Below, in pieces: positions 53,531 through 64,000 of a DNA stretch of 64,000 bases. Location of the stretch: the NCBI GenBank assembly GCA_944470555.2, contig OX104130.1, forward strand, positions 620,001-684,000. The letters are read 5' to 3'. The notes beneath the pieces were generated by a model, which made no database searches, had not been told where the DNA came from, and saw only the letters and a program-made list of their open reading frames with translations. How positions within the stretch are numbered: position 1 is the stretch's first letter; the number at the start of each line of letters is the position of its first letter. The translations under genes and the position numbers were made by a program. Source of the stretch: Heterobilharzia americana (taxonomy: Eukaryota; Platyhelminthes; Trematoda; Strigeidida; Schistosomatidae).

Positions 53531-54030
53531 NNNNNNNNNNNNNNNNNNNNNNNNNNNNNNNNNNNNNNNNNNNNNNNNNNNNNNNNNNNNNNNNNNNNNN
53601 NNNNNNNNNNNNNNNNNNNNNNNNNNNNNNNNNNNNNNNNNNNNNNNNNNNNNNNNNNNNNNNNNNNNNNNNNNNNNNNNNNNNNNNNNNNNNNNNNNNN
53701 NNNNNNNNNNNNNNNNNNNNNNNNNNNNNNNNNNNNNNNNNNNNNNNNNNNNNNNNNNNNNNNNNNNNNNNNNNNNNNNNNNNNNNNNNNNNNNNNNNNN
53801 NNNNNNNNNNNNNNNNNNNNNNNNNNNNNNNNNNNNNNNNNNNNNNNNNNNNNNNNNNNNNNNNNNNNNNNNNNNNNNNNNNNNNNNNNNNNNNNNNNNN
53901 NNNNNNNNNNNNNNNNNNNNNNNNNNNNNNNNNNNNNNNNNNNNNNNNNNNNNNNNNNNNNNNNNNNNNNNNNNNNNNNNNNNNNNNNNNNNNNNNNNNN
54001 NNNNNNNNNNNNNNNNNNNNNNNNNNNNNN
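53531..54030. other. Assembly gap of 500 N
   Basis: Exactly 500 N. The left flank (53,480-53,530) looks like the last bases of a LINE-B-type tail and the right flank is inside a LINE-B copy, so the gap falls in repeat sequence. Confidence 0.99.
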
Positions 54031-56555
54031 CTCTACACCTAACTTCTGCACTCCTCATGTGGTGACACCACAAAGTACGGTCTATGCTTAGAAGGTAACG
54101 GTGACGGTGGTCAAACACCTGAAGCCTTCTCATTTCCTCCCCCTTCAATAGCCATGTTTCACAGCCATACAGTAGAACAGACTGGACTGTTGTCCAGTAC
54201 ATGCGACAATTAATAGACAATCAGATATCACGGTGGCACCATAGGTGGCATAATTTGGCAAAAGCCAATCGAGCCTTTTGTATCCGTGCAGAGATTTCAT
54301 CGGCCACTGAGCTAGCCACCAGGGCAGGGCTGATCCTACTTCCCAGAAAGGTGAAGTGGTCGACACACTCAACCACTACACTCCCTACTGTTAGCCGAGG
54401 CACCGTTGAAGACCAATCCTGGAGTAACAATTTCCATTTGGTGATGGTGATGGTGGTGAGAAACGCATCCCAAACATTCTCAATTTCCAACTCAAAGTAT
54501 TCAGAAGACTCTGAATCTTGTCAGCGTCTTCACCTAGCAGAACTATGTCATCTGCATGTTCTAGGTCTGAAGAAAATTCTCCCGCAATTAGGTCAACCTC
54601 TGTGTAGTTAGGTGATGAAAAGGAGACCTCCATAAGAATATCTATGATAAAATTGAGTAAGAATGAAGGGAGTGGGCACCCTTGACGCACACCGACTGAC
54701 AAGTACAGCTCTACGGACATCTTACCATTGGCTCTAACACGCCCACAAGTGTTCGAGTAGAGAGCCTTGCCTTCACTAAGGTGATGTACTTACTCGGAAC
54801 GCCTTTCAGTGAGAGACATTCACATAAGACTTCTCGATCAACGGAGTCGAATGCCACCGCCTTCAGGTTTAGGAATATAGCTAGTGTCGGGTGTCGGTAA
54901 GCATGACAGTGTTCTAGGACCTGAGGCAGTGTGAATATTTGGTCGATACACCCACGGTCGAGTCTAAAACCCGCCTGCTTGCCTGGTTTTCTCAGGCTTG
55001 CTGTTCTCGAGCTCCAATCAGGCGTCAGAGAATTATAGAACCTACGATCTTGGACACTATGTTCGTCAGGCTGATTCCTCTGTGGTTATCACAAAACGAC
55101 TTCTCACCTTTCTTGAAGACTGGAATAATCAATGACTTAGACCAGTCACAGGGGATCATATTTGATTCCCATATACTGGTCAACACTCCAGTGAACCTTA
55201 CTAAGACCACTCTACCACCATTCTTGTAGACCTCAGCAGGTAGTCCGTCTGGTCCTGCCACCCTTCCTCGTTTCACGTTACCTACAGCTTCCTCGACTTC
55301 TCCTAGTGTTGGGTGGCCTATCTCAAGATTCCATTCAGCATCCGACTGGATAGTAGGCAACGCAATGGTGGCTGGAGGCCAGTTAAACTGCTCCTCGAAG
55401 TTTTCTGTTCACCCTTCTAGTAGTCTTCGCCTCTGCGAGTGAGTCGCAGATCCATCCTTCTCCACTATAACCTCACTAACTGTTGTTCACCTTTTCCTCC
55501 AGTATCCTTAATAAGTCTAAATAACTCTTTATTGTTACCGTTAGCCGCTGCCTTTTCCATCTATTTAGCCTTCGCTGCCCAACACTGTTCGCGGTTGTTC
55601 TGTAGACTTTTTCTCATTATGATTTTAAGTTGTGCTCGCTCATAGCCTGCAGGCAGGGATGCGTTCACGTGCATGCATTAGTTCGGAAGAAGCTGCTGAT
55701 ATCCCCTTCGGGTCTTTCTACACACTCTTTGAAGCTTTGCTACAGTCTCCAGTACTGCTTTCACAGCAAACTGCAAACAGCAGCAAGCTTATTCTGGATA
55801 AGTGATAGTCTTTTATTCCGACAACTGCCTAGCCAACTTCTCACTGAACACAGCTTTGGGGTTTTCGTTGTCTAGCAGCACTCTTAGCGGTTTTGTTGCC
55901 AAATTTTTCCTACGTCCATTGAGACCAAGGCATATATGCACTCGGGCCAATGCATGGTCGCTATCCAGACACGCACTCCAAAATGAGCGCAGTCTTCCAC
56001 CGATCCTCTCCAACGATGACTAATAGCAATGTGGTCTATCTGTGTTCATCGCTGAGTTAGTTGAGCTCGGTGGACACCACGTCAGACAGTGCCTTTCCTT
56101 ATGTCTGAAGTTTGTGCTAACTAAAAATAGGCGATTATCTGAGCACAGTTGTAGTAGGCGATCACCGTTATCTGTACGTTCAGCTGGGATTCCGAAAGTC
56201 CCACCTAAGTGCCTTTCTGTATCACTCAGTCCATCCACCTGTCCATTGAAGTCACCTGCAACAATCAGGTGAGTCTGGACGTTCGGCTTTCGAGAGCAGG
56301 CTAGACAGTTTACGGTAGAACTCGTCTTTCACTGCATCCGAAATGCAGTCACTGGGTGTGTAAGCAGAGATTACAAAGAGACAACAGTGAGTCTCACTAT
56401 TCCTTTTAGTTCTCACTGTGCCGTCCAGTCGGATAGCGCAGAGGCGACTATCAACTGGGATCCAGTCTAATAGTGAGTTTTCTGTCCTAGTGCTTAATGC
56501 TATCCCTACACCTGCAAGACCCGAAGAGCTAGCCATCAAATCTCCAGATACTCGA
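54031..56555 (-). mobile_element. LINE-B, 5'-truncated large copy, 3' end in gap
   Basis: Nearly identical to 22,680-25,160. The order on the minus strand is end of endonuclease (56,540-55,810; HLGGTFGIPAERTDNGDRLL), reverse transcriptase (55,360-54,390; RGRVAGPDGLPAEVYK, GVRQGCPL), then the C-terminal region (54,490-54,031; ISPALVASSVADEIS). It keeps a few bases missing from the 22-kb copy (for example at 54,473-54,481 and 54,758-54,780), so it is in places more complete. The truncation point is at 56,555, next to gataccataaattatt. Confidence 0.9.
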
Positions 56556-57060
56556 TACCATAAATTATTATCCTTAAAAAAAAGAACAGCAGTACTGTGA
56601 AGAGAGAATTCAAAGCCTCTACAGTATTACCAGACAACGAAGGTAACCCAGAGATATTGGGTATGATTCGCAATAAGGTAGCTGGGATAGAGTGGCATTT
56701 AAACCTTTAAAATCACCTAGAAATAAGCTTTGTAAGTTGAAAGATCCTATTGATCCAACTAAAGAGAATAATTTATTCTAACAAATCCTTTACAACAGTA
56801 GCAATGCCAGACACATACGTCAAAGTAGTCAACTAGGGTCACGGTGCAAAGCAGCAGAACCTAACAGTTTGATACATAAAAAAATTTTTAAGGATGGATT
56901 TAGGACACTGCTGATAAAAGTGACGTAGTCACTAGGTGGTGTATGAGAATCAGAGATAGTGCCATCGGACTGGTTCAGTTCACTGGTAAACCTAGTACAT
57001 GAGAAAGAGGAGAAATCTTCTGACAACCGTAGGGGAATTAGGTACGTCCGACTTCACAGG
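56556..57060. other. No feature recognised
   Basis: Intergenic or intron sequence with no recognised feature. Confidence 0.4.
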
Positions 57061-57064
57061 GACT

Positions 57065-57610
57065 AATCAACACCCTGGAAGCTTTGTGGCTGACTTGGAG
57101 TACACAGACGATGTATCCTACAGCATGAAAATGTTGAGGCAATGCAGGGTCTTCTGGATACATCGAGCAAAAATATGAGTATGTTTGGCATTCACTCGCA
57201 CCTGTCAAATGTATGACTCATCTGCTGTAAATAGTCCTAGTTAATAATACGGGGTGAAGTGGTGGAATGTATCGATCACTTCACTTACTTGCGAAGTTGC
57301 ATCAGCCCGAACGAGTTGGTTGCGAACGTCATCTCAGCTCGGATACAGAAGGCCTCTTTGACATCTGCGAACCTACATCACCCCTGGCACCGACTAGCGA
57401 GATATCCAACTATTAATCTAAAGACGAGAATCGGTCACAATGAGAAAGGTGTGTTCCCTTCTTGAATACTCACACTAACCTTTACCTTCAGTTTGTTTGT
57501 TCTCTCAAACTACTTTATTTACTTTGACATCACTCCTTTTCCTTGTGTACTTAAGTGAAGTGTAGCAACTTGAACTGATGCACCAGTGCGCAAGAATCTA
57601 CGTTGTTTTG
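57065..57610 (+). mobile_element. LINE-B remnant, plus
   Basis: The frame at 57,259-57,420 reads VECIDHFTYLRSCISPNELV, then ANVISARIQKASLTSANLHH, the LINE-B C-terminal signature. The upstream DLEYTDDV-like stretch (57,090) is the catalytic box region. The 3' end is near 57,600 (ttgaactgatgcaccagtgcgc). Confidence 0.75.
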
Positions 57611-57859
57611 TCAATCAGTCAAGTAGATACGAAAAAGATAAAAATTTAGAAGAAAAAAAAAGCTTAGTAGAAATGCTTGCAATATAATGGTCCCACTGAC
57701 AAAACCAACGTAAAACCTCGTATAAAAGTGCATCAAATCAAGTTGCTACACTCTACAGTAATGCACAAAGAATAGGAAGATAGAAAAAAAACCCGATATC
57801 CAAGGAGAAGAAATCATGCCAGAGAATAAACAATTTAGTGCGAACATACAAGCTTTAGA

Positions 57860-58200
57860 CAACGTCAGGGAGTGAATATATTTGTGGCATTGTTACTGAT
57901 TTTAACCATGTCACCAAGATTCCTCAACCCCTCATTCCTGTCGTCTCGGACTCCCCAACCAAGCAGTCTACCTCTCCGCATACGGTCAACATTGAGAGAC
58001 TTCATCAACTGGTGCCAGAGCTTGGTGTCCCCACACTGAATCCTCTTCTAACTTAATCCAACTTCCCGTAGCATGCCACGTCGAAGTAGGCAGTCGTAGA
58101 TCAGCACGCGCAATACACGTCCGAGCCATCTCGATCGATGAAGATTCTTAACCTCATCAATCGACTTGCCTTTCTTGTCTAACACCCTTCCCTGAAATCA
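57860..58200 (-). mobile_element. LINE-B tail remnant, minus
   Basis: This is the complement of the LINE-B end (ccatctcgatcgatgaagattcttaacc at 58,125 corresponds to VKNLHRSRWL). It is tail to tail with the remnant at 57,065-57,610, the same arrangement as at 30.1-31.4 kb. Confidence 0.65.
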
Positions 58201-58499
58201 AAATTGCTCCCATGGCGATTTCACCAAAAGCGAGTGATGATATGACGACATCTGTTACCAAACTCAGTAATCGCTTCATGTTTTCTACTTTTAAAGGCAT
58301 ACATGGCATCCAACATGAAAATATTAAATGTTCATACATGTCGTAAAATTCTATCTCATTAGTCACCAAACGAATGAAGACAAAGCTGTTCAAAATCTCT
58401 TTCATCATATCCACATTAAACTTTATGGAGACAGAAAAGTGATATCCCAATCCTCAGGACACGGCAAAATAGAAAATAAAGATAGGTCTGGCATTATTG

Positions 58500-58850
58500 A
58501 TGTGCAGTGACTAGCGGAGGAATCCAATACGCACGTTTCATCCTATCCAGGTGTCACTCATCAGCTGGATGTACCTACATCCTCTTTTAGTGAGTGATGT
58601 CGTCCCACTAGGACTCAGCTCAGGACTGAACGCTCCAAATTCCAGAGCACTGTCCACTAGACCACTGAGTCACGGTAGGTACTCGTTGCGCGACGGGTGT
58701 GGTTTTAATGTTAGGCTTGTACTTTCTCCTTGTTGATCGGTCTTCATTAGTATATGAGCCCTAAGTGGATACCTAGATATTGCTTGCAGTTTCAGTCTGG
58801 TAGTAATGATAATAACATCAAAACTATCCCTGTCACATGAGGAGTGGATA
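58500..58850 (-). mobile_element. Hammerhead-SINE unit, minus, core motifs intact
   Basis: On the minus strand the unit has a leader, then a tRNA-like head (gtgactcagtggtctagtgg at 58,675-58,656, with gagctgagtcc near 58,615 as B-box region), then the ribozyme. Core CTGATGAG is at 58,564-58,557, GAAA at 58,539-58,536 and the cleavage triplet GTA at 58,530-58,528. Stem II is lengthened and mispaired by inserted bases, so activity is doubtful. Confidence 0.7.
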
Positions 58851-59115
58851 TCGTGACTCAGTGGCCTATTGGACAATGCTTTAGAGTTTGAAGCGATCAG
58901 TCCCGGGTTCCAGTCTTAGTGGGAAGAACACTCACTGAAAGGTAGGTACATCCAGCTGACGAGTTCCAAACAGGTCGAAATGCGTAAGAAGGGTTCCATT
59001 ACTACACACTATCTATCATTAATATTAAAAGTGAAAATACAGGTAATATCGAGGCATCCGCGAAGCAGGTTATATGCCAATAGAGATTGATCGATTCGGT
59101 CCAATCAATGACGGG
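58850..59115 (+). mobile_element. Hammerhead-SINE unit, plus, with leader of a further unit
   Basis: A tRNA-like head (gtgactcagtggcctattgg, 58,855-58,874; cccgggttccagtc, about 58,903-58,916) is followed by CTGACGAG (58,955-58,962) and GAAA (58,977-58,980). The 3' stem I strand is lost, so cleavage is unlikely. After an A+T-rich spacer, 59,045-59,115 matches the leader of the same SINE in the same orientation. Confidence 0.7.
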
Positions 59116-59328
59116 GGAAATTACGAGCAAGTACATAACAGTCAGTCACTGAATCACATATAGAACATATCGACCAATTGAACTGGCAAGGCAAAACTGT
59201 CTAGGACACAGATTTACATTTGTTACGTTCAAGTATCATTAGGTTCACATTAATTCAGCAGAAACGCAGAAAAAAGAGAGAAAGATAAGCTTTTCCTCTA
59301 CTCATTCCTTCAAACTGACTGACTGATC

Positions 59329-59366
<38 letters not shown>
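59329..59366. repeat. (CT)n(CA)n microsatellite
   Basis: A CT run followed directly by a CA run, about 38 bp in total, located 345 bp upstream of the RING-like gene. Confidence 0.95.
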
Positions 59367-59710
59367 AAGTAAAACCCAGCCAATTATGCACTGATGAACA
59401 TTCATCCACCCTAATCACCAACTTCCTTTTCTCTATTTATCCCGAGTTCAGTCACTGAATAATTTAACGAAGAACTAGATTGAACTAATGCATAAATGAA
59501 AGAATCTGTCCCCTCCCCATCCAAAAGAATTGAATCCAAATTACAATTGGTTTACAGTAATAATTTTTTTAAACTTTTATTTTCTACCCCCTTCCCCATC
59601 ACTCCCTGTGTCACTTATTGTCAAAACAAAATGGAAGAGGAAACATACCATGTACGAAATCAAAAAGTACTATAAAAGGGAGCAAACTGACGGGGGGTTG
59701 CTTTATTTTC

Positions 59711-60632
59711 ATGATGAGCGACGATACCGTCCAAAGTGTTGTAACCAAAAAGAAATCAATCTTTATGAAGCGTTTTTATTTCGCCGCGTTTCCGTCATTA
59801 CAGTCTTTGAAAGTCGCTCTAAAGGAGTACGAGGAACAGATGTACATTCACTACGGTGTGCGAGATTCACATTTGCAAGGTGACCGAAGAACCTATGTCA
59901 AGTTCGTTTACTTTAAGACTAGTGAACTTCAGCCAATAGGTGGCGTAATGACAAGAAGGTCAGTTCTGAATGTTTTGATTATATATTTCGCAGAATATCC
60001 CCGAAATTTTCTTGTCGGGCGTTCGTACTCGCAACCTTCCTCCCATCAAGAAGCCAAATTCGGATGGTAGTTTTACCATCTTCAACGATAAACAGCAATT
60101 CCGCACTGTCCTCCGGTTTGTACGGAAAATTTTAGACGGCAGGACACCCATTCCGGTAGACGCAAGTTCAGAACATGTCGCAGGACATAGTTTTTCGGGT
60201 GGTTCTGAAGAAGAAATGGAAGTGACGGCTGCAGGTACGATCACGGTATCAGACGGTGGAAGACCAATAACTTCATTTGAAACAATTTCGCAGTCGCCTA
60301 TAACAGCAATTACTCATCCAGGAAATAACTTAACCTTGGACCTAGACGCCAACCGTCAAAGAGAGCCTATGGAGTTGGTCACTCAGAACTCTGAGGAGAT
60401 GGACCATGTAGAAGTAAACAAAGAGGAGGATTATATCTACACAGGAGTTTGTAAGATTTGCTTCCAAAGTGATGTACTAACCGCCATTGTACATGCCGGC
60501 ACATGGATAGCATGCCGTTGGCATGCAACATTCCATATATCCTGCGCATGGAATCCACGCCCAAGCAGCTTTTGTCTAAAATGCCCTGCATGTGGAGGCA
60601 ACCCTTGGCAGGAAGGTAATTTGGATCTTTGA
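59711..60632 (+). CDS. RING-like (MDM2-type?) zinc-binding protein, two exons
   Basis: Two exons, 59,711-59,944 and 59,994-60,632, are joined by a 49-bp intron (ggc|gtaatg ... tttcgcag). They give about 290 residues beginning MMSDDTVQS. Splicing at aagaag|gtcagt is an alternative but does not keep frame. Residues 20-130 form a region with FAAFPSLQSLKVALKEYEEQ and RTRNLPPIKKPNSDGSFTIF that I do not recognise. An acidic, Thr-rich linker follows. The C-terminal 60 residues hold CKIC, AIVHAGTW, IACRWHA and CLKCPACGG. This order resembles the MDM2-type RING (CVIC ... CIVHGKTGHLMACFTCA ... CPVC), with His in one Cys position and a longer stretch before the last CxxC. Ubiquitin ligase activity would be inference. 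The short intron, GC content and regular codons support a real gene. Confidence 0.6.
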
Positions 60633-62035
60633 CTCCCACAGCTGTACCCACCTCACTTTCAGACTATAAATGAAGACAAACTGCACCATAAGTGAATTTT
60701 TATTTCATGACGGGAAGTGAATGAACAAAGGCTCTTATCAGGGTCATCCCAAATGTGATTGAATGACTTCTTTCGTTCTTTTCAACAAATCAGAGGTGAT
60801 TATCCAATGTTTAACTACTTCACTTATCAACCTAATGGATGTATTACAGAATAGTAGATTGTTAAGAAGTGTAGGACAGAGAATGATAACTACCTATTAT
60901 GCAGCTAAGGTTCGGATAATTGAAAAGTCGAAGCGTACCCATCAAAGCCCTTCAAACAGGTGAAAGATAAAGTCACGTCCCATTGTGTCTATTTCATTTA
61001 AATTTATGTGTGGTCAGCTGTAGTTAATATTAGCTACTATTCATCACATTAAAAGTACTTATACGAATATCCAAATATATGTAGAGATGATTGTTTACAA
61101 AATATTGCTTCAAATGACCTCAGTGAATTATCTTCAGCCATGAAAAATTTAAGGTAACATTATTTATACTAGTCATTGGAACTCTAGGTATAGGATGAAA
61201 TAAAAAGGTTACTAGAGGCAGCCTATTCTAACCTAAAGTTAACCTTTGGAATGGTCGTTAGTGCAGCTGAATGGATTATCCGTAATGTTAGTAAGCTTTC
61301 AGTTGGTCAATGAAACTGTATTAGTTCTTAACATCCACATTCTATCAGTGAAATGCCTCAGAAACCAACATGTTCGCTTGCAAACAACAACGCAGCTATG
61401 GTGTGACCTGCATGAGAACTCGCTGTTGATGTGCACCATTACAGAAGTCTCATTTCATTAACTAAGAAACTTTCGATGGAATCCATTTACTAGATACAAA
61501 AAATGTAAGAAGTGAACTCAGGATACTTTCTGAAATTGTTAAGTACGGTTGAAAGCGTCTCCAAAAATACTTGTTTTTTCACCTTAAGCACAAATTTATA
61601 AGCCAATCAACTGCTGTTATTTGATAACAACAAGAATTTCGATACACTACCACTTCATAGAAGGATAGCAAATTAAATAAATTCCGTTTCTTAATCACAG
61701 CTGAAATAAAATACTTTCCCCGTTGTCACATTTCAACTTGAACAGCAAATCCATTCTCAAACAAAAGTTTCAAAGTGCAGAGAACATGGTAGCAAAATCG
61801 TGACAAACAAGTAGATACATTGAAAAATTTGCCCAAATTAACGCGATTACTCAGTCAGCACCGATTATCGAAGACCACTCTAATGCTGGTCAGAACTACC
61901 AAGGCAGAGTAATCAGTTTCTAACTAACATTATCCTCAAATTACAACTCATAGTGTATTACCACAAAAAGTTGAATACATCGATGAAAAGATTCTGTATT
62001 GTCGAATGCAATGATATAAGTGCATTTCAAATAAA
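60633..62035. other. No gene recognised downstream of the RING-like gene
   Basis: Contains the 3' UTR of the RING-like gene at its left edge. The rest is A+T-rich with no recognised coding, RNA or repeat signals. Confidence 0.4.
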
Positions 62036-64000
62036 CCTCACCTACGTAACTAGTTCACTAATAAATACCCGGTCCTAACCTCGGATAAAGAGGGAACGTT
62101 GCACACAGGCCCAACAACCCTACCCCACGAAACCAATACAATCGCTAAACAAACTTCAAAACACAAACAAAATATAAAAAATAAAAACAAACTTATTCCT
62201 CACTGGAAACAAAAAGGCGAAATGACACCGGTTGGTGAAAGCCTTCGAGAAGCCAGTAGGCCGATGTGTCTTCACTTCCATCGATAAAAGCAACACTAAG
62301 ATTACGGACACGGAATGTCCACACACACACACACACACAATATCTGAAGCCAGCTGGCATGGCTGCCCAGACGGCAAAAGAGATGAGAAGATATAGCATA
62401 GAAGTACAAGGCTGAGAATCTGCGAAACCAATTCGAGTGCAAATGGATTCTCCAAACTCTGAACTGCACAGTCAATAACCTACTCCGATATTGACAGCAA
62501 CATGACAACTACAAGCACACTAAGTTTGCGAGTGGCTATCATGATGTCTCCAAGAACATCAAAAACTCTCATGAAAAGAGAACCAATCTTCTCCAGGATC
62601 ACGATAGGAAGATTCAAATCAAAAGCAACGGAAATCACAACCATACAATCCAACACTACCCACTCACAAAGAATCCAGATCAATAGAAGAATTGGGAATT
62701 CTGCAGACAACTCTAATCAGTAACGGACAAGACTCCACTCCAGTTGCTGACATCAAAATTCATTCTAATCGGTGGGGTGGGTGACATGAATGCCAAACTG
62801 AGAGCAGACAACACACGAAGAGAACCAATCATGGGTCGAGAAGCACTCACTGAAATGAATGAGAATGGAGAACTGTTTGCAAATTTGCAGATTTCTGTGC
62901 ATTCAACAATTTGGTGATTGGATTCAGGCAGTGTGTACAAACACAATGATATTCACAATGCAGCGACATGCATTTGATTTCACCAAACACCACGACACAC
63001 TACACCAAAAACCAGATCGACTTCATCTCAATATGAAGAAAGGGGAGATGGAGACGCAGCCTACTGGACACAAGATCAGACAGATCAAGAAGGGGAGCAA
63101 ATGTAGGTTCACACCACCCACTATCTACTCCAAGGAACCTACCTACCTTCAAAATCAAGTTGGAAGCCTTCAAAGAAGTTGGTGATACACCACAGTACAA
63201 GTTCAACACCCAGAACAGAAACTGAAGCACAAAACTACAAACGACATCTTCACGTCAGTCAGTCATCAGGAAAAAATGGGAGACATTAGGCAACATCCCC
63301 GAGGAAACCTGCCTCGAAGAACACTGGAACTCTTTGAAAGAGATGTGAAAGAAACCTGTATAACCGTATTATGAAGGAAGAAGAAACAAGACAAGTAATG
63401 GAATGGATCTCAACGCATCTCCACATGGAAGCTGATAAAGCTGGGAGAGGAAGAGGGTGAAACAGAAGATAAACCAGTGCAGTGCTGGCTGGCTGGCTGC
63501 TTGGCTTCAGGAAGAACAAATCATGTGCGCATCAAATTACAAACCTACGCTAATCATCATCATACAACAGAGTATAAAATGGCAGTCAACTCAACTCCAC
63601 CTCAACTTCATCCACTTTGAAAAGGCCTTCGATAGCGTCGACCGACAAGTAATCTGGCAACTGCTACTTCAACACTACGGTTTCAGTGCCACACACCTTT
63701 ATCAACCTCATTCAACACCTTTATGCCACATAATGCTACATGCCAAGTCTTCCATAATGCAAAGCTCACTGACGCCTTTGAAGTGAAGTGAAGTGAAGTG
63801 AAGACAGGGGTAAGACAACACTGCCTACTATCACCCATCATCTTCCTGATTGTGGTCGACTACACTGAACTGCATCATGCAACAAACAACTGTGAGGAGT
63901 GAGAACATGGGCATACGCTGACTGGACCAATGAAAAGACCCTAGAAAAAGATTTGGATCTCGCCGATGATGATGATCATGATGATTTATGTATAATGTCT
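62036..64000 (+). mobile_element. LINE-A deletion derivative, cut by window end
   Basis: Nearly identical to 33,114-35,070, including the leader, the (CA)n run, the disrupted endonuclease, the same roughly 0.7-kb deletion and the same ggctggctggctgctt junction (63,485-63,503), followed by FEKAFDSVDRQVIWQLLLQH. One ctgg repeat fewer at the junction and a few point changes separate it from the 33-kb copy. It retains gaggagtgagaacat at 63,893-63,908, which the 33-kb copy lacks. The 3' end lies outside the window. Confidence 0.9.

Noticed and set aside
1..64000. CRISPR arrays, operons, phage or bacterial mobile systems
   Set aside because: Introns, SINEs and non-LTR retroelements show a eukaryotic chromosome. 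The regular repeats seen are microsatellites and tandem LINE chimeras.

Overview
The window looks like a nuclear chromosome segment of a parasitic flatworm, most likely a schistosome. The reasons are a gene with ten introns of only 31-43 bp, other genes with very long repeat-filled introns, several tRNA-headed SINE-like units that carry hammerhead-ribozyme cores (a known schistosome repeat type), and many RTE-like, CR1-like and Penelope-like retroelement pieces. Two runs of exactly 500 N (17,051-17,550 and 53,531-54,030) are scaffold gaps of unknown true size.

Three host genes can be supported. (1) PA2G4/EBP1-like, plus strand, 14,523-16,122: eleven coding exons. Every exon phase fits once two single bases are restored in mononucleotide runs. 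(2) PI4KA (phosphatidylinositol 4-kinase alpha), minus strand: seven exons between 53,226 and 26,604 covering the central helical region. N-terminal exons and the kinase domain are not seen in the window. (3) A plus-strand gene at 59,711-60,632 of about 290 residues with a C-terminal Cys/His cluster resembling an MDM2-type RING.

Most of the rest is transposable elements. 'LINE-A' (RTE-like, about 3.3 kb) has two near-identical copies in inverted orientation (36.06-39.35 kb minus, 41.89-45.17 kb plus), two copies sharing one internal deletion (33.11-35.95 kb and 62.04 kb to the window end) and one scrambled copy (2.29-6.12 kb). 'LINE-B' (RTE/SR2-like, about 4 kb) has one near-complete copy (22.13-26.10 kb minus), a large 5'-truncated copy after gap 2 (54.03-56.56 kb minus), a tail with clear 11-bp target-site duplication (50.70-51.56 kb) and many decayed remnants. 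CR1-like fragments fill 6.3-13.9 kb, and two short Penelope-like scraps occur.

The most interesting arrangement is inside PI4KA. A single 168-nt, phase 0-0 exon lies in the 2.5-kb loop of the 3.3-kb inverted LINE-A pair, so the pre-mRNA could fold into a very long hairpin around that exon. Other points are a likely GC-AG intron, a long acidic insert coded inside one PI4KA exon, a (TTA)n tract acting as the 3' splice-site pyrimidine region, a 500-bp fold-back element, and tandem LINE-A/LINE-B chimeras at 3.5-5.6 kb. Homologies were recognised by eye from memory of protein families; no search was run.
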